A stretch of 19,386 nucleotides of DNA from an uncultured Lysobacterales bacterium (GTDB lineage Bacteria > Pseudomonadota > Gammaproteobacteria > Xanthomonadales > SZUA-36), in the NCBI GenBank assembly GCA_937974465.1, contig CALJWY010000146.1, positions 1 through 19,386 of the forward strand. Direction: 5' to 3'. Of this stretch, positions 7,563 through 13,809 are shown one piece after another. The stretch's first letter is position 1. Every line of letters starts with the position of its first letter. A model generated the notes under the pieces. That model saw only the letters and a program-made list of their open reading frames with translations. It was not told where the DNA came from and did not search any database. The translations under genes were made by a program, and so were the position numbers.

Positions 7563-8754
7563 AGACGTCGCTATTACCGGATCATTCGGCAACTTCTTTC
7601 ACTTCCTGATCCAGGAGTTGAAACCCCGCGGCCCCTGGCTGACTCCGTTCAATATTATATCGATCCCGGTTATTTTGACCGGTGTAGTCATACTGTGTTT
7701 CCGTTTTATCTACGGCCTGGGTTCGGTAACCAACCTGTCGCAGGAAACAGCCTGGGGACTGTGGATGGGTTTTGACGTGGTGACCGGTGTTGCCCTCGCC
7801 GGTGGGGCCTATGTCATAACATTCGTGGTTTACGTCATGCGGGTCGACAAGTACCACGCAATTGTACGGGTCACTGTTTTAAACGGTTTGCTGGCTTATT
7901 CCTTCTATGGTGCCGCCCTGCTGTTCGATCTTGGACGGCCCTGGAACGCGCCGAACCCATACATCGGTAATTCTTTCGGGTTCAGTTCCGTGCTGTTCCT
8001 GATTTGCTGGCACTTCCTGCTCTACATGGTTGCAGAGTTTGTCGAGTTCTCGCCGGTTATCGCGGAATGGCTGCATTGGGAAAAAGCCAAAAAAGTCCTC
8101 AAGAAGCTCACTCTTGGCACGGTTATCCTGGGCATCACACTATCGATTCTGCACCAATCAGGCCTCGGCGCATTGTTCCTGATGGCCAAGCCCAAAATTC
8201 ATCCACTATGGTGGTCACAGTTCATCCCGATCCTGTTTTTTGTCTCCAGCATTTATGCAGGGTTGGCCATGATTATTGTCGAAGGGACCATAAGCCACAG
8301 GGTTTTCAAACGCCTGATCCCGCCACAACACCATCATCACTTTAACGACATCATGTTTGGATTGGCAAAAGGCGCTGCCATCACCATGTTTGTCTACTAT
8401 TTCTGTAAAGCCCTGCTATTCATTCATGACAAGCAGTGGGACATGCTCAACGACGGTTGGGGTCTCTGGTATCTTGTGGAAGTGATTGGTTTCGTTTTGA
8501 TTCCTGCTTTGATGTTTGCTTTTGGCTTTAAGCACAGAAGTTTGAATATCATAAAAATTGCCGCGGTCATGGCGCTGCTTGGCATCATACTCAACCGGCT
8601 CAATGTTTCCGTCATCAGCTTCAATTGGTATGCGGATGTACATTACTTTCCAAGCTGGCAGGAAATCGTGGTAACGCTGATGGTGATTTTCAGTGAAATC
8701 TGGGTATTTCGCTGGTTTGTTACCCGCATGCCGGTGTTTGATTCAGATCATTAG
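7555..8754 (+). CDS. NrfD/HybB-type integral membrane subunit
   Basis: Polytopic membrane protein of 399 residues with about ten hydrophobic helices. It belongs to the NrfD/HybB/DsrP/HmcC family, which exchanges electrons with menaquinone or ubiquinone on behalf of a periplasmic ferredoxin subunit. Conserved stretches include ETAWGLWMGFDVVTGVALAG, LFDLGRPWN, ILHQSGLGALFLMAKPK, HPLWWSQFIPI and AGLAMIIVEG. The open frame extends upstream, but the ATG at 7555 is preferred because AAGGGGG lies just upstream and the resulting N terminus (MNKDVAITG) is typical; the upstream part is only a shadow of the ferredoxin gene. It overlaps the ferredoxin gene by eight bases. The second copy of this pair is at 13806-15032. 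Confidence 0.92.
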   Translation: MNKDVAITGSFGNFFHFLIQELKPRGPWLTPFNIISIPVILTGVVILCFRFIYGLGSVTNLSQETAWGLWMGFDVVTGVALAGGAYVITFVVYVMRVDKYHAIVRVTVLNGLLAYSFYGAALLFDLGRPWNAPNPYIGNSFGFSSVLFLICWHFLLYMVAEFVEFSPVIAEWLHWEKAKKVLKKLTLGTVILGITLSILHQSGLGALFLMAKPKIHPLWWSQFIPILFFVSSIYAGLAMIIVEGTISHRVFKRLIPPQHHHHFNDIMFGLAKGAAITMFVYYFCKALLFIHDKQWDMLNDGWGLWYLVEVIGFVLIPALMFAFGFKHRSLNIIKIAAVMALLGIILNRLNVSVISFNWYADVHYFPSWQEIVVTLMVIFSEIWVFRWFVTRMPVFDSDH

Positions 8755-8777
8755 CACAATGAGTTAAAGGAATTGCA

Positions 8778-8918
8778 ATGGATTCTTTCATCTATGTAAA
8801 TATCTTTGAAACGAAAGGTCTCGAGTACCTGCTTTTACTGTGTTTCTGGGTGCTGTTCATGTATTTGGTCCGGTACCTCTCGCCAACGCCGAAAAACAGC
8901 AAGGGCAAAAAGCAGTAG
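8778..8918 (+). CDS. 46-residue HmcD-like membrane peptide
   Basis: A short frame fills the gap between the NrfD gene and the kinase. It begins with an ATG at 8778, preceded by AAAGGA at a good distance, and ends with TAG at 8916-8918. The product has a soluble N terminus (MDSFIYVNIFETKGLEYL), one membrane helix rich in L, F and W (about residues 16-33), and a basic, lysine-rich tail ending in GKKQ. The Hmc operons of Desulfovibrio carry a similar tiny protein, HmcD (about 47 residues), directly after HmcC; position, size and topology match here. I infer an assembly or stabilising subunit of the NrfD complex. The match is by layout, not by aligned sequence. Confidence 0.7.
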   Translation: MDSFIYVNIFETKGLEYLLLLCFWVLFMYLVRYLSPTPKNSKGKKQ

Positions 8919-8937
8919 GCGCTGTTGCGGGTGATTT

Positions 8938-10803
8938 ATGCTAAATAGCAAAATCGGTTTAAAACTGACCTTCGGTGCAGTGCTGTCGATTCTTGTTGTG
9001 ATCGGCGTATTCGCCTACTTCAATATCCAGTCCGAAAACAAAACCCTGCTCATGGAGGTAGAACGGCACGCGACCCAGTTCAGTGAGCACCTCAAGTCGG
9101 ATATGGGCTATGACATGCTGCATAACGACCGGGTGCGGATACAGGACAGTATCAGCCGCATCGGCAACCAGGGGGCCATTGACGGCATCCGGGTATTCAA
9201 TAAGGCGGGCGAGGTCATCTATTCGTCAATCCCAAGGGAAATCGGCAAGATGGTCACCATGGAGGCGACCAGTTGTTACCGCTGCCATCTGACGGGTGAA
9301 CCGATGAAATCTCTGCAGAAGCAGGAACACATGCGGATCTTCCGCCCTGCTCCAGACGGACCGCGGTTATTGGGTATTATCAACCCGGTTTACAATGAAC
9401 CATCGTGCTGGACGGCGGCCTGTCACGAACACCCCGAAACGCAGACCGTACTCGGGGTATTGGATGTCACCATGCCTCTGACCAAGGTTGACGAAAACAT
9501 CCGTCGCAACCAGATCGCAATTGTCGCTCTGGCCGCCAGTGTAATGATTATTCTCAGCGTAATCATCGGTTTCCTGGTCCGGTGGTGGATCGACCGGCCC
9601 GTCCGGGATCTGCTTAAGGCAACGAGGGAGGTGGCCGGCGGAAATCTCAACTACCGGGTCGAGGTGAAGCGAGAGGATGAGTTGGGGATGCTGGCCAAGT
9701 CCTTTAACAGCATGACCGACAAGCTGGCCGAGGCCCGACTCCAGTTGTTCCAGTCGGATAAGCTCGCCTCCCTCGGTAAACTGGCAGCGGGAGTCGCTCA
9801 TGAGATCAACAATCCGTTAACCGCGGTACTCACCAACAGCAGTTATTTGCTGAAGCGCTCGCAGGGACAACCAGAGACAAGCGACGATCTCCAGGTCATC
9901 GTTTCCGAGACCATCCGCTGCCGCGAGATCGTCAAGAGCCTGCTGGACTTTGCCCGGCAAACGGTCCCTAAAAAGCGCAAGGCCGACATCAACGAGATCA
10001 TCCAGCGCGCCGCAACCGTGATCGAGAACCAACTCTCCGTTAACCAGGTAGAACTGGTCATGGACCTGGACACCGCGCTTCCCAATGTGACGGTAGACGC
10101 CAACCAGATCCAGCAGGTTTTCATCAACCTGATGGTTAACGCATCCGATGCCATCGGCGCACAGGGTGGCACCATTAAGGTGATAAGCAAGGCGATAAGC
10201 CTCGGCCCCGCAGGTACCCTCCAGATCAAACGTGCTCTTTGCCGGAAACGACATGACCTCATTGACAGGAAGGTCCAGATCGATTCAAAGCCTGCCATCA
10301 GCATGCGTTATCGCAAAAAGAAGCAGACCGGAATCATCCACCTCAACCCCATGTATGGCTCGATCGACCATAACCTGGGTGACATGCCCGCACTTGGGAA
10401 GGGCGTCGACCTCATGTGTCCGGACTGCTCGGCCTCGCTCATAGCAGAGGGACAGACCTGTCCGAAGTGCGGCTCTCCTGTCTATGCATTCGAGGTGCCG
10501 CTAAAAGGCCTGGTTCAAGGTTGCCTGAGGGATGGATGTGGCTGGCAGCGCTGGGAACATGCCGATTCCGCATGGAACGACGAATACGTTGAGGTGCGGG
10601 TGATAGACGACGGTTGCGGTATCCCCAAGTCGCAGCTTCCAAAGCTGTTCGAACCATTTACCACGACAAAAGGGCAAAAGGGAACGGGGTTGGGCTTAGC
10701 AGTTACCTGGGGGATCGTGGACAATCACAATGGAACCATCTCGGTGGAGAGTGAGGAGGGCGCCGGGACAACCTTTATCATTCGGATTCCGGTGGGAGCA
10801 TGA
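8938..10803 (+). CDS. Membrane histidine kinase with di-haem periplasmic sensor and zinc-ribbon insert in the ATPase domain
   Basis: Sensor kinase of 621 residues. Helix 1 spans about 9-30 and helix 2 about 192-216, enclosing a Cache/PAS-like periplasmic domain with a CXXCH motif (C113-H117) and a CX4CH motif (C157-H163), both able to bind haem c covalently; CX4CH occurs in class III cytochromes. A HAMP domain (about 214-266) and the dimerisation/phosphorylation domain follow, with H288 in GVAHEINNP. The ATPase domain has the N box (NLMVNASDAIG, 397-407), the G1 box (DDGCGIP, 557-563), FEPF and GTGLGLA. Between N and G1 lies an insert of about 130 residues (about 417-547) with C494-x2-C497, C508-x2-C511, C529 and C534, a zinc-ribbon pattern. 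The kinase stop overlaps the next receiver gene start in ATGA, so that receiver is the probable partner. It may report the redox state of periplasmic cytochromes. Confidence 0.88.
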   Translation: MLNSKIGLKLTFGAVLSILVVIGVFAYFNIQSENKTLLMEVERHATQFSEHLKSDMGYDMLHNDRVRIQDSISRIGNQGAIDGIRVFNKAGEVIYSSIPREIGKMVTMEATSCYRCHLTGEPMKSLQKQEHMRIFRPAPDGPRLLGIINPVYNEPSCWTAACHEHPETQTVLGVLDVTMPLTKVDENIRRNQIAIVALAASVMIILSVIIGFLVRWWIDRPVRDLLKATREVAGGNLNYRVEVKREDELGMLAKSFNSMTDKLAEARLQLFQSDKLASLGKLAAGVAHEINNPLTAVLTNSSYLLKRSQGQPETSDDLQVIVSETIRCREIVKSLLDFARQTVPKKRKADINEIIQRAATVIENQLSVNQVELVMDLDTALPNVTVDANQIQQVFINLMVNASDAIGAQGGTIKVISKAISLGPAGTLQIKRALCRKRHDLIDRKVQIDSKPAISMRYRKKKQTGIIHLNPMYGSIDHNLGDMPALGKGVDLMCPDCSASLIAEGQTCPKCGSPVYAFEVPLKGLVQGCLRDGCGWQRWEHADSAWNDEYVEVRVIDDGCGIPKSQLPKLFEPFTTTKGQKGTGLGLAVTWGIVDNHNGTISVESEEGAGTTFIIRIPVGA

Positions 10804-11588
10804 AACAGTTACAGGATATTCTCGTCATCGACGATGAACCGACCGTCACCCAGGCAGTGGCTAAAATTTGCGGTGCAGAAGGTATGCTGGTGACAACCGC
10901 TGGCGAGGCTTTCGAGGCTTTGAAAAAGTTGGAGGAATGCAAGTTTCGCCTGATTCTCTGCGACATCATGATGCCCGAACTCAACGGCTTCCAGTTTCTC
11001 GAAGAACTTGCCCATCGGGGCATCCGCACGCCCGTGGTAATGATGACCGGGTACTCTACCGTGGAAAACGCGGTCAGAAGCCTGACCGCGACCGGTGCCG
11101 TGGACTATATTCCAAAACCATTTACCGCCGATGAATTGCTGACGGTCATCCAGCGCAGCCTTCGTTGCGGCAAGCTATTGGATGAGGCCGAATCTGCCAG
11201 CCTGCCGCGCAGCGGTGCCATGAGCTATGTTCCGTGCCCGGTAAACTATTACCGGCTCGGCTATGTCAGTTGGGCCTTGATGGAGGACAAGGGGACCGCA
11301 AAGATCGGCGTGACCGACCTATTCCTGAGGGCGGCTGAGGGTATTAACGAATTCGAGTTTGCACAACCCGGTGAAGACCTTTTACAAGGCGTCCCCTGTG
11401 CGGAAGCCATATCCCCGGACGGCTCAAAACACATCATCATGTGCCCCTTGAGCGGCAGGGTACTTGAGGTCAATGCAGGCGCACAATCCAATCCTTCCCT
11501 GGTTGAAAGAGATCCTTATTTCAGGGGGTGGTTATACCGGATTTTGCCGTCGAACCCGGCAAGTGATTTGCAGTGGCTGAGTTTATAA
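10800..11588 (+). CDS. Receiver protein with GcvH-like output domain
   Basis: Soluble 262-residue response regulator. The receiver domain (about 5-125) has D11/D12, phospho-acceptor D55 (LCDIMMPE), T83 and K106 (IPKPF). The C-terminal part (about 141-255) resembles glycine cleavage H protein: Y-x-x-x-G-Y-V-S-W-A-L-x-E-D-K-G-T-A-K-I-G-V-T-D, then PLSGRVLEVN, then NPSLVERDPYFRGWLYRILPSN, matching the conserved PLSG and DPY-x-x-GWL-x-x-I-x-PS core. The lipoyl lysine is not at its usual place (eight before P of P-x-S-G); the nearest, K210, is six before it and sits in SPDGSKH instead of ESVKA. There is no DNA-binding domain. The ATGA overlap with the kinase gene implies a cognate pair. It is a paralogue of the membrane-anchored protein at 4903-6081 without the anchor. 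Confidence 0.87.
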   Translation: MKQLQDILVIDDEPTVTQAVAKICGAEGMLVTTAGEAFEALKKLEECKFRLILCDIMMPELNGFQFLEELAHRGIRTPVVMMTGYSTVENAVRSLTATGAVDYIPKPFTADELLTVIQRSLRCGKLLDEAESASLPRSGAMSYVPCPVNYYRLGYVSWALMEDKGTAKIGVTDLFLRAAEGINEFEFAQPGEDLLQGVPCAEAISPDGSKHIIMCPLSGRVLEVNAGAQSNPSLVERDPYFRGWLYRILPSNPASDLQWLSL

Positions 11589-11602
11589 AACCATAACCTG
11601 GG

Positions 11603-11616
11603 TGCGGTTAACCGCA
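11603..11616. repeat. 14-base perfect palindrome after operon 1
   Basis: TGCGGTTAACCGCA is perfectly self-complementary and lies 15 bases after the stop of the second receiver gene. Flanking AACCTGGG and GGGCCAAGGTT allow an extended imperfect hairpin. With no U-run following, it is either a factor-dependent end structure, an RNA-stabilising hairpin or a protein-binding site. Confidence 0.3.
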
Positions 11617-11857
11617 GCGGGCCAAGGTTAGAGTATACGAGGGTATCCAGCCTTGCCTTCGGTCCGTGCTTTGCCTGTGCGCACTTCAGGTAACACCCAT
11701 GCAAAGTGTGCGTGTGCAGCAAGTCCACCGACCCATTTTATTCATTGTTCAGCAAACATGATCACTGTCATCAGAACCTAAAAAAGGGCCATCTCAAAGG
11801 CCTTTACTGCGCCGTTAATATTTGATCAGAAGCGGCCAATTTCTGCCTCAATTTTAC

Positions 11858-11871
11858 ATGATCTAGATCAA
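11858..11871. promoter_or_regulatory. FNR/Anr-like box (operon 2)
   Basis: ATGATCTAGATCAA matches TTGAT-N4-ATCAA at nine of ten fixed positions. The context TTTACATGATCTAG is identical to the box of operon 1 at 4546-4559. A centre at 11864.5 placed at -41.5 predicts a start near 11906, and TATGCT at 11894-11899 sits where the -10 element would be expected, the layout of a class II FNR-activated promoter. The sequence match is direct; activation is inferred. Confidence 0.62.
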
Positions 11872-11881
11872 TTCAACTTAC

Positions 11882-11897
11882 CATACGGGCGAGTATG
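11882..11897. promoter_or_regulatory. Inverted repeat CATAC-N6-GTATG, operator candidate (operon 2)
   Basis: CATACGGGCGAGTATG has five-base arms and a six-base spacer, like CATACGGAGGCGTATG in the operon 1 promoter. Here it lies ten bases downstream of the FNR-like box and covers the predicted -10 element, a position where a bound protein would normally repress. The protein is not identified. Confidence 0.45.
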
Positions 11898-11956
11898 CTG
11901 AGACTTAGTTATCAGACAAATCCACCGCCAGGTGGGCCTCCTGTAAGGATATGATG

Positions 11957-12865
11957 ATGATCTCACCGGTAAGCAAAGCTCTTTGGTTCGTGACCCTGTT
12001 AATGTTTGTTTGCGTCGCCCAGGCGGAAGATTATGCAGGGCCCGGAAAATGTCGTGGTTGCCATAAAGATGAGTACGCAGGCTGGAAGGACTCACCTCAT
12101 GCTCAAGCTTTTTCTAATGGTTTCCAGGAAACCTGGAAAGACCTGGGAAGTCAATTCTACTGCCTTGTTTGCCATGCCACGGGTGCAGACATCGAGGCTG
12201 AAACCTTTTCACACCCCGGTGTCACTTGTGAGTCCTGCCATGGTGTCATGAGTAAAGGACATTCTAAAAAAGGCGCTGTAATGCCCCTGCCCATCACATC
12301 GGAAGTTTGCCGGGATTGCCACAAAAGAACCTTTCAGGAATGGCAGATAAGTCAGCATAGCCAGAATAATATCCGTTGTTTTGACTGTCATGGGGCCCAT
12401 GCCCAGTCCTTGCGCTCAAGTGGCGGTGACATTCTCTGCGGTGCATGCCACTCCAAACGTTTAGAGGACTTCGCACACGCCACGCACCAGTTGGAAGGCC
12501 TGCATTGCAACAGCTGCCATATGCCAGTGACCGCAGCACCCGAGGATGTTATTGAGGGCGCTGGCGCAGCAGGCCACACGCTGTTCGTTGGCACCGAGGT
12601 CTGTGGCCGCTGCCACGCGGACATGGTCCATAGCAGCGCGCAGTTGCCTGAAATGCGCGAACGGTTAATAGCGGCGACCAAGGGCGAATACCTCACCGGT
12701 GGCAAGGGTGCTGTAGAACTGTATGAAGAAGTGCGTACATTGACCTGGATGCTCGACAGCGCCCGCAAGAAGTTATGGAGCGCCTGGGTCCTGGGCCTGG
12801 TGGTTGGATTATTCATCGGCTGGTTGTTTGCCTGGTATGTCCTGGTAAAACAGAGAAGCAAATGA
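11957..12865 (+). CDS. Eight-haem cytochrome c with C-terminal membrane anchor
   Basis: Periplasmic multihaem cytochrome of 302 residues. After a signal peptide ending in AQA, eight CXXCH motifs occur: CRGCH, CLVCH, CESCH, CRDCH, CFDCH, CGACH, CNSCH and CGRCH (starting at residues 32, 69, 91, 118, 141, 161, 184 and 216). A helical stretch (about 235-273) and one membrane helix (about 274-294) with a basic end follow, so it is held on the outer face of the inner membrane. The spacing and motifs such as GVTCESCHG recall the cytochrome c554 and octahaem families, but no substrate-site motif is evident, so I read it as an electron-transfer protein. Three ATGs occur in a row (11951, 11954, 11957); the third is seven bases from AAGGA and is preferred. 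Its stop overlaps the next start in ATGA. Confidence 0.88.
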   Translation: MISPVSKALWFVTLLMFVCVAQAEDYAGPGKCRGCHKDEYAGWKDSPHAQAFSNGFQETWKDLGSQFYCLVCHATGADIEAETFSHPGVTCESCHGVMSKGHSKKGAVMPLPITSEVCRDCHKRTFQEWQISQHSQNNIRCFDCHGAHAQSLRSSGGDILCGACHSKRLEDFAHATHQLEGLHCNSCHMPVTAAPEDVIEGAGAAGHTLFVGTEVCGRCHADMVHSSAQLPEMRERLIAATKGEYLTGGKGAVELYEEVRTLTWMLDSARKKLWSAWVLGLVVGLFIGWLFAWYVLVKQRSK

Positions 12866-13809
12866 CAAAGAACCAGCATATGACAGACACGAGCGCGTTT
12901 AACCGCAGACGGTTCCTGCAAGGCATGGCAGGCGCAACGGGGCTGTCCGTCATTTCACCAAGCAGCCTGAATGCACATTTGCCTGCTCACGCGGAAACCC
13001 CTTCAGTACTGGTCGATGTCACACGGTGCATCGGCTGCCGGTCTTGTATGCGTGCATGCAAGAATGCCAACGATCTGCCAAACGATACTGATCTGTCCAA
13101 AGGCTTCCCCCACTCATGGGACCGGCAGGAATTGCGCTTTGACCAGTGGACAGTCGTCAACCCGGCGACTGGTTGCAACGCCGACGGCACGGAAGTCACC
13201 CGCAACGTTAAAACTCAGTGTATGCAGTGCCTGGACCCCACCTGTGTATCGGTTTGCCTGGTCGGGGCGCTGACCAAATCCGAACTCGGGCCTATCCTTT
13301 ACGATGCAGACCGCTGCATCGGTTGTCGTTACTGCATGATGGCTTGCCCTTTTGATATTCCCAAGTTCGAATGGAAGGGAGGCATGTCACCGGTCATTGG
13401 AAAATGTCAGATGTGTACCCGCAAACGACTCGCGGAAGGACGGATTCCCGGCTGTGTTGAGTCCTGTCCAACCGGCGCGTTGAAATTTGGCCAGCGAGAT
13501 ACCTTGTTGTTTGAAGCCAGGGCACGGATCAAAACCCGGCCAGAACGTTATTTAAACCACATATATGGCGAGAAAGAGGCCGGCGGAACGGCCTGGCTCT
13601 ACATGTCCGATGTGCCTTTTGAAAGCCTGGGGTTCAAATCCGACCTGGAAACAGCACCAATGCCGCCCCTCACCTGGGAGGTGCTCAACAAGATACCCAT
13701 GGTGGCCGCAGCAATGGCTGGTCTCTTTGGAACACTGGCCTGGAGTCTTAACAGGCGGGAGAGCCTTGACAGCCAGGAGAGTCCAGACAACCAGGAGACA
13801 CCCGAATGA
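12862..13809 (+). CDS. Tat-exported ferredoxin-like protein with four [4Fe-4S] motifs, second copy
   Basis: Periplasmic iron-sulfur subunit of 315 residues, HybA/DsrO/HmcB family. It has a Tat signal (NRRRFLQGMAG, followed by a hydrophobic run to AHA) and sixteen cluster cysteines: C56/59/62/66, C120/123/128/132, C152/155/158/162 and C182/185/198/202. C105 is extra, in a loop where the first copy has no cysteine. The C-terminal part shares HIYGE-x-E-x-GGT and VPFE-x-LGF with the copy at 6660-7562. A hydrophobic segment (about 278-296) is a likely anchor. The tail is a degenerate six-residue repeat (DSQESP, DNQETP). The ATG at 12862 overlaps the cytochrome stop; 12880 is an alternative. The frame upstream of 12862 is a shadow of the cytochrome gene. 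It overlaps the next NrfD gene by four bases. Confidence 0.91.
   Translation: MTKNQHMTDTSAFNRRRFLQGMAGATGLSVISPSSLNAHLPAHAETPSVLVDVTRCIGCRSCMRACKNANDLPNDTDLSKGFPHSWDRQELRFDQWTVVNPATGCNADGTEVTRNVKTQCMQCLDPTCVSVCLVGALTKSELGPILYDADRCIGCRYCMMACPFDIPKFEWKGGMSPVIGKCQMCTRKRLAEGRIPGCVESCPTGALKFGQRDTLLFEARARIKTRPERYLNHIYGEKEAGGTAWLYMSDVPFESLGFKSDLETAPMPPLTWEVLNKIPMVAAAMAGLFGTLAWSLNRRESLDSQESPDNQETPE
13768..13803 (+). repeat. Two-unit 18-base repeat at the end of the second ferredoxin gene
   Basis: GACAGCCAGGAGAGTCCA (13768-13785) is followed at once by GACAACCAGGAGACACCC (13786-13803), 14 of 18 bases alike, encoding DSQESP and DNQETP at the extreme C terminus. It probably arose by slippage duplication and adds a hydrophilic tail after the membrane anchor. 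Confidence 0.6.

Larger units (their letters stand above)
11589..11956. other. Intergenic and promoter region of redox operon 2
   Basis: These 368 bases hold no recognisable gene. Near the start is a 14-base palindrome (11603-11616) inside a longer imperfect inverted repeat bounded by AACCT and AAGGTT. Further on are a weaker FNR-like sequence (ATGAT-CACT-GTCAT, 11758-11771), the better FNR-like box (11858-11871), an inverted repeat (11882-11897), a possible -10 hexamer TATGCT (11894-11899), a small CCACC/GGTGG hairpin (11922-11935) and the ribosome site AAGGA (11945-11949). No clear U-tailed terminator is seen on the plus strand, so read-through from operon 1 cannot be excluded. Confidence 0.55.

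Noticed and set aside
5515..11567. GcvH-like domains as true lipoate carriers of glycine cleavage or sulfur oxidation (LbpA-like)
   Set aside because: The lysine is missing from the expected position in both, they are fused to receivers, and no gcvT/gcvP, lipoate ligase or sHdr genes are nearby.
11783..11805. Hairpin with an A-run, terminator-like if read on the minus strand
   Set aside because: No minus-strand gene lies upstream of it, the stem has a bulge, and on the plus strand the U-run is only three bases.
12388..12921. Minus-strand frame of 177 residues opposite the octahaem cytochrome
   Set aside because: The many cysteine and histidine codons of the cytochrome keep the opposite frame open; no independent support.
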